A stretch of 64,000 bases of DNA, from the NCBI RefSeq assembly GCF_037325665.1, contig NC_090248.1, forward strand, positions 25,376,440 to 25,440,439. The letters run 5' to 3'. The position numbers and the translations under genes are program-made. The DNA is from Littorina saxatilis. Taxonomy: Eukaryota; Mollusca; Gastropoda; Littorinimorpha; Littorinidae. Shown piece by piece: positions 24,216-36,100 of this stretch; within the stretch, counting starts at the first letter, position 1, and every line of letters starts with the position of its first letter. Below the pieces are notes generated by a model. That model made no database searches and was not told the origin of the DNA. It was given only the letters and a program-made list of their open reading frames with translations.

Positions 24216-24747
24216 GGTAAAAGAAATATTAATCAAAGATGACAGAACACTTGGACTCATAGTGCAAAAACAACAAAAAACACACACAAAAAGACGACCA
24301 AGCAAACACATAAGGTGAAAGACAGATTTAGAAAAGAAAAATATCTACTAAATTTACAAGCAACCCTTTACAAGTGCACTTTCATAAAAAAACGAACTAA
24401 CATATTTTTATTAACAAAATCAACAAATTACTTTCTAAGCTATTGCAATCCATTAATACAAAACCCTCTTCATAAAACAATATCTTCTTGTAAACTTTTG
24501 TAGCCGCAGTAATGATATATATTCACAAGAACAGCTGACCCAAAGGCAACATATTCCAGCATCATTTCTGATATCCTACATTGTGGACAACACAAGCAAT
24601 GTCAGGTTTAATAATGTACAATAGGTGAAAATGCACACCACAATAAAACTGCATGAATGTAATTCAATGTCATGAATAAGATTATGAAAACAATATCTGG
24701 TACAGTACAGAAGTCACCTTTTCCTCAGGTACAATTAATGAAATAAT

Positions 24748-26345
24748 GTACGAGGGCTGTTCCATTATTTTATTTAGAATCCAGGCTCCTGGCAATATGG
24801 CGTTAAATACAAAATTATGCCGTCAAATAATCGACTTTCGTGAGGCTTGACACAAACAATGAATTAAGTTCCAGAGTTATGTTGTTTTCATATGGTCGAC
24901 TCGGGAAGATACTCACCGCGCAATGTATGAGATTGCGTCATGAAGCTCAAATTCGCGATTTTGGAGCCATTATTTACAATAACTACAAAATAAGGGTTAA
25001 AAGAGGCCGATTTGGTGAAATGTTTTGCAATGAACGCTCATTGTAGAGCCGTGGTGTAAAACTGGCACAGCAATTTCAAACCGGGTAGATGGAGCCTCGA
25101 AAATGATCGATACCACCCTGGTCTATTCATTTCATCCGTAATTCTCGAAAACGTTAGCGCTGGTGAACAGATAATAAGAGAAGATCCCTTAATCATAATC
25201 AGGGAGATGCAATATTCCCTTGGCATTAAAAGCTCTGTATTTGAAAATATTTAATGGCCCCAAAGCGATGTGCCGGTTGGGTACCACATGATTCCAGTGA
25301 CGGGCAGAAGAGGGGTAGGGCAGAGTGTTGCCTGACAATACTTGAAAACAAATCAACAATGACTAGTCCAAATCAACATGGAATATCGTCAGTGATGACG
25401 AAACCTGGGTTAATTAGTTTCACCCTGAAACCAAACAACTGTCGTCTGTGTGGGTGTTGAACCAGGTGACCCAACCCCTGCCAAGTTCAAATAACAAGAA
25501 GCACTAAAAAACTAATTAGCATCTTTCGTCGCTTTACTTTCTTTATTTGGTGTTTAACGTCGTTTTCAACCACAAAGGTATATCGCGACGGGGAAAGGGG
25601 GGGAGATGGGATAGAGCCACTTGTCAATTGTTTCTTGTTCACAAAAGCACTAATCAAAAATTTGCTCCAGGGGCTTGCAACGTAGTACAATGTATTACCT
25701 TACTGGGAGAATGCAAGTTAAAGGACTTAACATTTCTTACATAACTGCTTGACAAAAATTTTAACAAAAATGGACTATATTCTATACAAGAAACACTTAA
25801 CAAGGGTAAAAAGAGAAACAGAATCCGTTAGTCGCCTCTTACGACATGCTGGGGAGCATCGGGTAAATTCTTCCCCCTAATCCGCGGGGGGTTCTTTCCT
25901 CGCTAGATCAACCATTTAGACACTGTGACTCTTGAGGACAGGCATGCAGTCACATCTGACTGCTGTGTTCCCCACTAATGGTCGAAAACAGTCGAGGCTT
26001 TGCACGAACACCATCCAAACACGGTTATTCGAGGGCTTAAGCTGCATAATGCTTTTGCGACAACAGATTTCTTGGCACCAAAGGGAGCACTGCTGTTGTT
26101 GCATCCACCCTATTTTCTTGACATCTCCCCATGCTAGTTCAACCTGTTCTCGGATTTCAAGAAATAGCCGCGGAAACACGATTTGAGAGCCCTGAAGATT
26201 CTGTCCGAGCCTTCACGAGGGCCATGCATACAAGGTGTAGCTGATGTCACGTGGTCCCAGGCCTGAACGAGGTCGTTTGAGAGGATGGCCAGTTGGGTGT
26301 CGGCTGCAGGGGAAGGATTGGTTTAAACCATGGCGTGGTTAGATT
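24748..26345 (+). pseudogene. Mariner-like transposase remnant, split by a SINE
   Basis: A left end TACGAGGGCTGTTCC is typical of mariner termini. Downstream, translated pieces in shifting frames give FKPGRWSLEND, ENVSAGEQIIREDPLIIIRE, the first catalytic block SDDETWV followed by FHPETKQLSSVW, and, beyond the SINE at 25534-25892, HHPNTVIRGLKLHNA, ATTDFLAPKGALLLLHPPYF and DISPC. These match the mariner HTH linker, the D-E-T-W-V Asp and the HPPYSPDLAPCDY region. There are multiple stops and frame changes, including one directly after ETWV, so it is an old inactive copy. No right terminal repeat was found. Confidence 0.85.
25534..25892 (-). mobile_element. SINE-like family S, copy 2, inside mariner
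   Basis: Reverse-oriented copy flanked by a nearly perfect duplication (TCTTTCGTCGCT at 25522-25533; TCTTTCCTCGCT at 25893-25904). It inserted into the already present mariner copy. Confidence 0.85.
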
Positions 26346-26349
26346 GTTG

Positions 26350-27250
26350 GTATGTGTTTCTGTTTCTGAGATTCTAAATAATTATAGAACAGCCTACGTA
26401 CTTATATGTAATAGTTTCTATTTACACACAAAAAATATGAATTTGGCCTTGAGCAAATGTTCCATACAGAATGATTGTGATGATGGTATTGCACATATTT
26501 ACAACAATTACATTTTCATCAGAAGAATGTCAAAACACTAGCTTATTGATTTCAAAGGGAATCGGGGCAATTAATTGAAAATTCCAACTACACAACTTCT
26601 GTGTGAAATGATATTGAATATGTAGTCTATGTGAACGCCAGAACATAAATAAAACTTATCAAGTCTTGTTATTTGTTTCCTAATTGTTCACGAGTTAACC
26701 CCACATCTCAATTGCAGTCACAATTTCTGCATATACACTGTAACAAGGAACGGAAAAAAGTAGACCCAGAAAAGAGTTTAGCCTAGTTTAAAATCAAGTT
26801 AAAAAATCACTGACCTGACAGAGATTAATATAATTGCTTAAATTTAATTTTTCCGATAAATTTGCCAATATTCCAGACAGTCCTTGGAGTCATCGTTCTC
26901 TCTACCGTAAAACAGTTTGGCATTATTCTGCCAAATTGATGGCAAAATTTGCTGTAATTTGAATTAAGTTTACTGTCTTCCCTATAGCTGCTATAAATTA
27001 AGGCAAACAACATCCATAACCTGCTCAAAAACACTCTGATTGCCACACTCGTATGTGATTTAGTCCTATATACTGATTAACAACTATTGTCCAAGCATTA
27101 CCAATTATTCAACTCACCTCTACCCCATAAAGAAATAATGTTTAGCAAATGTTGATGGTACAACAGAAACAGCCCAAATGACTTTCAAATATCACAAGTA
27201 CATTTTCAAATACTTGAATGGACTTCAGACAGTGCCTAACATGCAGTTGA
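26350..27250. other. Intergenic; no gene seen
   Basis: AT-rich, without supported exons or clear repeats. Confidence 0.3.
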
Positions 27251-27254
27251 GGTA

Positions 27255-27978
27255 CCGTATTTGACGGATTACAAGACGCACCGTTTTAAAAGCCGCACCC
27301 CAGACTTTTTAACAAAAAATTGGGACAAGCCACGTATAGGCCGCGTCACTATATTAGTCGCCGTCGAAAAAAATATAATCAGATTGTGTCAATCAATCAA
27401 AACAACCGGGCAAACGAAAGTACGGTATTTGGCAAAATCGGCTCCGAGAATAAACAAGTGAAACAAAGAAGAAAAGTGAAAAAATTTGAAGAAAAATATC
27501 ACACACACAATTTGTAACCAACACACACATGTAGTCTCGCCCGGAATAAGCTTTTTTGGGATGATTTACGACTTTTGCGCACATTTCGAGCAGACGAAAA
27601 CACAACATGGCGGCTCTCGCTCCTCCAACTATCGCGAGACACAAAAAAACGAAATCTCGCGCGCGCGAGATCCTAGGATAGCGTACAGAGAAACACCGGA
27701 TGTATCAGCTGATACATCCGGTGTTTCTCTGTATGCTATCTTGTCACGACGACTTGTTGACAAACGAAGATTCGCGAAAGAAAGAGAAAAGCGCCGAGTC
27801 TTGAGTAGAGAGCTAATAAAGTACCGGTAATCGCTAATCGAGCGAAATGAAAATCCGCGGCTTCTTCCATAAGGTGAATGCTATTCAAGTTTATGTAACG
27901 TTTTAGCCGCATCTTTTTATAAGCCGCAATGCCATTTAAAAAAAAAAAAAGTCGCGGTTTGTAGTCCGTCAAATACGG
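27255..27978. mobile_element. TA-flanked MITE with CCGTATTTGACGG ends
   Basis: Terminal inverted repeats CCGTATTTGACGGATTACAA (left) and, inverted, the same with one change at the right, flanked by TA at 27253-27254 and 27979-27980. GCCGCA and GTCGC motifs recur inside. A 64-bp palindrome (27677-27740) lies in the middle. A distantly related element is at 43288-43825. Confidence 0.75.
27677..27740. repeat. 64-bp palindrome without spacer
   Basis: Two 32-bp arms meet at 27708/27709 with one mismatch. The centre reads CCGGATGTATCAGCTGATAC. Confidence 0.9.
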
Positions 27979-28948
27979 TACATGCTTCAAAACTGGCAGA
28001 AATATCAGTTCAAACCTTAATATTAAGGTCTGTCCAGTACAGAACTTAATGTAATTGCTAAATTGTATGCCTCAGGTCTTCTCTGACCCACTTAATTATG
28101 AAAGAAGGCCAAATGGCATATAACCAGCAAACACCTAATAACTGAAATATAGTGGTGGTATATGCATGTACCTACAATGAAAGGCCACATTCCGGACCAA
28201 TTAAAAATGACCCCACATTGCAGGTGGCCTTTCATGACAGGTATTTTTTGTGTAGAAATAACAGAGGGATCACAGATGCACAGGTGTCCAGTTTCAAAGT
28301 ATGTACCTCTCATCGAAGAAGCAGCACATCACAGGTACTACGTACTCTACTTCATAACACCACAGAACAATATTTTGAATTATTCCACAATACTGTGTTC
28401 ATTTCTTGTGTGTCGATCAACAAAAACTTTGAACAATACAGGTATCTTGTTTAAAAAAATGAGAACATTTTAGCATAAAATTATCTCAAAGTACATAATT
28501 ACAGTTTAGTCAGTGATTGAGACACCCAAACATTACACCAGCAAATAAAAATCATGCGTAATAAACAATTATTCATCAAATATATTCATAACTCATGGTT
28601 CTGATTACATGTGAATAATTATTCACTTTCTTTGTAATTATGGGAATCAAGCAATGAGTAGAACACTTTCGTAACCAGCTTATGAAAGTTGTAGAAATGA
28701 AAACAAAACATTTTATTACAAACTGCACACACTCACCAACAAATTATCATATTTACAAAAAGAAACTTATTTCATGGAGAAATATATGGGTCAAAATGTC
28801 ATCACAAATCACCGGGCTTCAAGCAAAAGAAGGAAAACCAAATCAACCAGTGTCATGCATGCATGTTCCTCCTCCTGGCCGGCATGCATACACCAATGAG
28901 GATTGGCACTTTCACACATGCACACGTAGCTATGCTAGACATTATAAT

Positions 28949-29127
28949 ATGTTTGATGGGTTGTTGACAGACCAGCTTTTTTGTTGGTCCGAGGGGGAGC
29001 ATATCGTCTTTTGTTTCATATTTATTGACCAAGGCCGAAGGGCGCGGTCAATAAATTTGAAACAAAAGTCGATATGCCCCCCGAGGACCAACAAAAAAGC
29101 TGGTCTGTCAACAAACCATCAAACATC
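28949..29127. repeat. Foldback element 2
   Basis: Arms of about 82 bp around a 15-base spacer (29031-29045). Matching blocks include GTTTGATGG, GACAGACCAGCTTTTTTGTT, GGACC and GTTTCA-TTATTGACC. No coding content. Confidence 0.85.
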
Positions 29128-29129
29128 GT

Positions 29130-31250
29130 TTTTGTCATCATTTTGGTAGTGAGAAAATAAGTGCACAATCAACCCAGGAAGCCATGCTTTGAAACACGGG
29201 TTCCGTGCTGATAACCACATGAGTACTGGTTTGATAACCACTGGCAATCAAAGCTGGCGTGTGAAAGCAACTTTCTGTGTTTTATTAAATGTTGGGATGA
29301 ATATGTCAGGTTTGAGGATGCACAGTTCTGTAGGTTCATCTCGGTATTCCACCCCCTCGGCTTTCTGTTGTAAATATTAAGCTGAGTGATCGAATGTGGA
29401 AGCTACGTTTGGTCAAAGGTCACAGAAGATTTGCGTCGTGCAGCGAAGGAAAGAATCGCGATCTTGTTTCCGACTCAGTACCTCTTTGTTTTTCATTAGA
29501 CCTGTCATTCTGCTTGCTCGGCTTTGTTAGATGTTTGCATATCTTGTTGCTATTTTCTTTGCTTTTATTATTGTTTCTTATTTGTGCTTCGTTTATCGAT
29601 ACAACGTCTTGTGCACGGGTCAAAATGTGTGTGTCAGGGGTCGTTTTACTTGAATTTCTGTGTATCGAAACACAGATACACGCACTCCATGACTCTGTAA
29701 GAAGACAAAACATATCGCTAGGTTTCATTTGTTTTTGATGAATGTATGACCTTTCATGAAGTAGTTTTGTTTTTTGTTTACTTTTGCCAGTTTGCCAGTT
29801 CGTTTTTTGAACTTTGCAAAGCAGTGTCGTGTCGTCTGTTTAGATCTGGGGAAACACCAATGAAAAGAGCCGAAGAATCCCCGAGCGTTTCTATTGGGTT
29901 TGCTTTTGATTATCCATGTATAACCTGCTTCCTGCAACTATGGTAACCGGGGATTTATTGCCTGGGGAACATGAGATTTATTTCCCAGGTGCTTGTGAAT
30001 GAAAACTCGTGAACATGATGACAAGTAAAGATACATGAGCAAACTCTGAAAGGCAATTGTAAAAATCTGATATTCTGGGGAGAGGGGAAAACGATTCCAT
30101 GACACAATCTGTTGACAAATACATTTCCATGACACATTAATTGGTTTAAAAAGTCTTTTACAAACAACTAATTCTTGCTACATTATTAAATGAGATTGTG
30201 CAACTAGTTCACCTCGACATCACAAACCACACAACTACATCTGTCCTAGCTGCTCTCCATTTGACCCAATAAGACATCAATTAACACATCATAATGAGTA
30301 TGTCAAACAGAACAGAAATAAAACTGTGGAGTAAAGTCATGAAAAAAGTGACATCCAAAACTGCATCATATTATGCATAACATTATCACAATGCTGAGCA
30401 GCTCATGGTCCATGCTTGTTCGCGCGTGTGTGTGTGTGTTAGTAATGCATGCAGTGCTTTCATATAATTTTGAAATTAAAAAGTATTTAGGCACTCGGAC
30501 CTGCATGTACAGATTGTGAACTTTTAATACATTTTAAATCTACACTAAACAGATAAGTCCAAATCACCCTTGAACTGAGTGATCAACACAAAATCTTCTA
30601 TTAGAAATATCCTTGTGCAACTCAAGAGTACCTACCACCCCAAATGAACACTTTCCTTGCAAATTGACTGAGATCAGCCTAGGGTTTATAATCAGGATCA
30701 CATGCAAGTGAGAATCTTATTCAACACATTCACCATAAATAATCAACTGGTCAATCTTGATCCACTGACCGACATATGTCCAGAATTTTGAATTTCTGTT
30801 ACTCAGGGGAATTGTTATTGTAACATTCATTGAACTTCAAACATGTTATGCTTTCAAACATTCTGAATGTTGTGAAAATATGTCGCTGACCAATGATCAG
30901 AAACAGAATAATCACCCAAGAACTCCTCCAAAGATGGAGTACGGTTGCTTATATGCTGGGGGTGTTGATAACGGCTATACACGTAATCTTCCCATTTGGA
31001 TGACAGCTAGGGTTACATACTTATTTGTACCTGAAGCTGCCCCGTAAATGTCAACCGCCGGTATACGCTCCACAACAACATTACCCCAGGATCAACCTCA
31101 GTTCTCCGACATCTTACTTCCAAGACAATATTTTCCATATGGCCTGGATATTTAACATATATAATGTACACTGTCAACTCTTTCATGTCAATTGTTCTTT
31201 GAAGAAAAAGTATGGGAAGCTTCTAATACAACAAAAAGAAACAAAAACAC
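29130..31250. other. Intergenic; no gene seen
   Basis: No exon with support. GAAAACTCGTGAACATGATGAC at 30000 resembles a stretch at 9679-9701, perhaps a shared repeat edge. Confidence 0.3.
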
Positions 31251-31268
31251 TATCCTAAAACAGTCTTT

Positions 31269-31646
31269 CTTTCTTTCTTTCTTTATTTGGTGTTTAACGT
31301 CGTTTTCAACCACGAAGGTTATATCGCGACGGGGAAAGGGGGGAGAGGGGATAGAGCCACTTGTCAATTGTTTCTTGTTCACAAAAGCACTAATCAAAAA
31401 TTTGCTCCAGGGGCTTGCAACGTAGTACAATATATTACCTTACTGGGAGAATGCAAGTTTCCAGTACAAAGGACTTAACATTTCTTACATATACTGCTTG
31501 ACTAAAATCTGTACAAAAATTGACTATATTCTATACAAGAAACACTTAACAAGGGTAATTAAAAGGAGAAACAGAATCCGTTAGTCGCCTCTTACAACAT
31601 GCTGGGGAGCTTCAGGTAAATTCTTCCCCCTAACCCGCGGGGGGTT
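31269..31646 (-). mobile_element. SINE-like family S, copy 3
   Basis: Flanked by a perfect 15-bp duplication CCTAAAACAGTCTTT (31254-31268 and 31647-31661), so a recent insertion. (CTTT)n is the reversed tail. It lies about 300 bp beyond the stop codon of CARD-SH2 gene 2. Confidence 0.9.
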
Positions 31647-31715
31647 CCTAAAACAGTCTTTGACCATGCATATGTAGAAACACAGACACAAACACATATA
31701 AGGACACTGGCCAAA

Positions 31716-31718
<3 letters not shown>

Positions 31719-31786
<68 letters not shown>
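31719..31786. repeat. (AC)n microsatellite
   Basis: Near-pure AC array between the SINE and the 3' end of gene 2. Confidence 0.95.
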
Positions 31787-31788
<2 letters not shown>

Positions 31789-31960
31789 TGTGACACACAT
31801 ACACACACTCATACAGACAGAAAACACAGACACACAAACCACACGAAGCCACCTACACAGAATGGCAATTATATCTGTAATGTTCTGACAGCTGCACTAG
31901 CTGTCAAAAGAACACGTGAAGACCGTAGGAAAAGTAGATAAAAAGCAGTACATCAATATC

Positions 31961-32901
31961 TCATGTTGCTGGCTGTAGCAGCCACACAATGGTCTCATCC
32001 TCGCGTGAAGGCTTGTACTTGATGCCAACCCGAAGATGGTATGTCATCAAGTCTCGGAGCGATGAACTTCGCTTTTGTTGTCGGTTGATGTAGAACTTGT
32101 TTGTCTGTGAGGCTGATTTGTGAACAACAAATGTAATCACTTTTCCTCGTAACCTGAAAACAGAACAGAACCTCGGTTACCGATCAATATTATGGAAACA
32201 AAACAAAACAAAACATAATTAAATAAAAAGGAAATATGCATTAATTATGCTAGCTAATAACTCCTCATTATCTCAATTATATTCATTGGGAAGAAAATAG
32301 GTGTACAGATTTAGAAATAGTCCAAACAACTCAAGCTGCAACTGAAAAATATATTTAATTCAGTGGAACACATCCCCCCCCCCCTCCTCCCCCCCCCCCC
32401 CCCTACCGTCCGGACATCTTTTTTAAAAACAGCAAAAAATATGGAAACAAGCACCTGGTGCAAGAAGCAGAGAATCAAAATAGATGACACTGAAAATAAT
32501 GAACTTAAAATAATTAAGAAAACTGCTGATACAAAATGTAAACAAGTTATGAAGCAAAATTAATCAACTTCTAGAGAAAAAAGTTCAGAATCTGATACAT
32601 GCATGTACACGTACATATGTAAACTAGCAGAAAAGAAGAGTGGGAAAATGAAACATTTGGTAACAATAACATTAACATTTAACATTACAATGCAACAGAA
32701 TTCTCATTTATGGTGGCTTTCACTAACATTCAACAGAATTCTTTTGTGCGTGTGTGTGCATGTGTATGTGTACGTGTGTGCGCACACATTTGTGTGTGTA
32801 TATATTTGTGGGTGCAATCGTATATGTGTGGTTGTGTGTGTGAGTTTGTGAGTGTGGTTGTGTATGTGTACATGTGTGTTTGTGTGTGATTTTGTGCATG
32901 G

Positions 32902-32955
<54 letters not shown>

Positions 32956-33117
32956 CTGTGTGTGTGTATCAGGGTGTGTGTGCCTGTGCATGTTTGTGTA
33001 TGCAAGTATAAAATTGTAGACTTACAGCACACAGATAGTAGGTCGCTTGGCAAGGGCCCAGTACCAGATGACATACGTTCCCTCATTCCTTCGATTAGGT
33101 CTTACAAGCTGTATCAC
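31961..33117 (-). other. Divergent SH2-like domain of gene 2
   Basis: Exon 33026-33117 encodes VIQLVRPNRRNEGTYVIWY, the beta-B/FLVR and beta-C strands. Exon 31961-32153 gives KVITFVV, KFYIN and SSLRDLMTYHL, the beta-D to alpha-B end. The opening W-F/Y-H-G of classic SH2 domains is not evident, so the fold call is weaker than in gene 1. Confidence 0.6.
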
Positions 33118-36100
33118 CTGAAATCATTCACACAGTCATGAATTTCAAATAAAGATCCTTCAATATGAAAACAGGACGGGCTAACACAAAACCATAACCC
33201 AATACTACGTAAAGCTCCAATATGATAATTAAAAGAAAAAAGTCAAATGCTTACGCGACTCCCCCTTGTTATGTTTGATATAATTGACTCACATGCGAAG
33301 CAAAAGTGAGTCTATGTACTCACCCGAGTCGTCCGTCCGTCCGTCCGTCCGGAAAACTTTAACGTTGGATATTTCTTGGACACTATTCAGTCTATCAGTA
33401 CCAAATTTGGCAAGATGGTGTATGATGACAATGCCCCAAAAAACATACATAGCATCTTGACCTTGCTTCAAGGTCAAGGTCGCAGGGGCCATAAATGTTG
33501 CCTAAAAAACAGCTATTTTTCACATTTTTCCCATTTTCTCTGAAGTTTTTGAGATTCAATACCTCACCTATATATGATATATAGGGCAAAGTAAGCCCCA
33601 TCTTTTGATACCAGTTTGGTTTACCTTGCTTCAAGGTCAAGGTCACAGGAGCTCTTCAAAGTTGGATTGTATACACATTCTGAAGTGACCTTGACCCTGA
33701 ACTATGGAAGATAACTGTTTCAAACTTAAAAATTATGTGGGGCACATGTTATGCTTTCATCATGAGACACATTTGGTCACATATGATCAAGGTCAAGGTC
33801 ACTTTGACCCTTATGAAATGTGACCAAAATAAGGTAGTGAACCACTAAAAGTGACCATATCTCATGGTAGAAAGAGCCAATAAGCACCATTGTACTTCCT
33901 ATGTCTTGAATTAACAGCTTTGTGTTGCATGACCTTGGATGACCTTGACCTTGGGTCAAGGTCACATGTATTTTGGTAGGAAAAATGTGTAAAGCAGTTC
34001 TTAGTGTATGATGTCATTGCTAGGTTTAGTTATTTGACCTTGACCCTGAAGGTCAAGGTCATGTAAAGGTCAAGGTCAAGCATGTGAGTTGTATGGGCTT
34101 TGCCCTTCTTGTACCAGATGACATACGTTCCCTCATTCCTTCGATTAGGTCTTACAAGCTGTATCACCTGAAATCATTCACACAGTCATGAATTTCAAAT
34201 AAAGATCCTTCAATATGAAAACAGGACGGGCTAACACAAAACCATAACCCAATACTACGTAAAGCTCCAATATGATAATTAAAAGAAAAAAGTCAAATGC
34301 TTACGCGACTCCCCCTCGTTATGTTTGATATAATTAAACAAGAAGGGCAAAGCCCATACAACTCACATGCTTGACCTTGACCTTTACATGACCTTGACCT
34401 TCAGGGTCAAGGTCAAATAACTAAACCTAGCAATGACATCATACACTAAGAACTGCTTTACACATTTTTCCTACCAAAATACATGTGACCTTGACCCAAG
34501 GTCAAGGTCATCCAAGGTCATGCAACACAAAGCTGTTAATTCAAGACATAGGAAGTACAATGGTGCTTATTGGCTCTTTCTACCATGAGATATGGTCACT
34601 TTTAGTGGTTCACTACCTTATTTTGGTCACATTTCATAAGGGTCAAAGTGACCTTGACCTTGATCATATGTGACCAAATGTGTCTCATGATGAAAGCATA
34701 ACATGTGCCCCACATAATTTTTAAGTTTGAAACAGTTATCTTCCATAGTTCAGGGTCAAGGTCACTTCAGAATGTGTATACAATCCAACTTTGAAGAGCT
34801 CCTGTGACCTTGACCTTGAAGCAAGGTAAACCAAACTGGTATCAAAAGATGGGGCTTACTTTGCCCTATATATCATATATAGGTGAGGTATTGAATCTCA
34901 AAAACTTCAGAGAAAATGGGAAAAATGTGAAAAATAGCTGTTTTTTAGGCAACATTTATGGCCCCTGCGACCTTGACCTTGAAGCAAGGTCAAGATGCTA
35001 TGTATGTTTTTTGGGGCATTGTCATCATACACCATCTTGCCAAATTTGGTACTGATAGACTGAATAGTGTCCAAGAAATATCCAACGTTAAAGTTTTCCG
35101 GACGGACGTCCGGACGGATGTCCGGACGGACGGACGACTCGGGTGAGTACATAGACTCACTTTTGCTTCGCATGTGAGTCAAAAACAAATCGATCATCAA
35201 CTGCTCTAGCTCTATAAACAATCTGTGATCTTGAATTTTGAAGAAGGCCAATCAAATTTGCACGATGTCCGGAGATGATCAAACCCTGGAAGTGTGCCAA
35301 GTTTTGGTGTCGTTAAGGGGGGTTCTAGTCTGTATATGTGTGTCACTAAGTTCCTATTCGACTTTCGCAGGATCTTTAGTTGCATATTGGTCTTTTTGCC
35401 ATTTTTTTGCATTGGCACACAAGGTCGGTACGATTCTGCCTGCTAAGAGTCTGCACTGAACATCGACTGTAAAAATATTCAGAAAAAAAGACCTGCTAAA
35501 CCTGGGCCACAAACCCAGGCCGATACTGATGAACTGGTTACAAAGTTAGCGCGCTATGCACTGAGCTATGGACCCACCCGCCCTTAAAGTTCTTATCAAT
35601 CCCCCTCCACCCATCCCGCCCCCCCCCCCCCCCCACCCCTTCCTTATAGGGCATCCTAAATTCTACTTCTGTACAGATGAGTATCCCCTACACACCTCGT
35701 GCTCCTCCTGAAAATTCTGCCATCCATCCAGACCCTGTAGTTCATCCCTCACAAAGTTGGCCTCGAAGTCTTTACGCGGGTTGTTGGAGATAGCCACGCG
35801 CAGACTGGGGTGATCTTGCCGAGTCTGTGGGCGACGTCGTTGTGGATGCCGAGGATTTTGCAGCTGTGGTTGAGCCTCCTCCCCTACTTCCTCTTCTGGA
35901 GCTCCAGATTCCTGCTCTACTATGGGGCAGGCGTCTGTTTGAAGACTGCAAAATACACAAGTAAGATGTGATAATCTTCGTGTACACTACATTGGGGTGT
36001 GCACGTTAAAGATCCCACGATTGACAAAAGGGTCTTTCCTGGCAAAATTGTATAGGCATAGATAAAAAATGTCCACCAAAATACCCATGTGACTTGGAAT

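Noticed and set aside
33777-35055. Identical frames such as MTLTQGQGHPRSCNTKLL on both strands
   Set aside because: They lie in element E and reflect its AAGGTCAAGGTCA repeats, not a protein; the same frames recur at 60725-62635.
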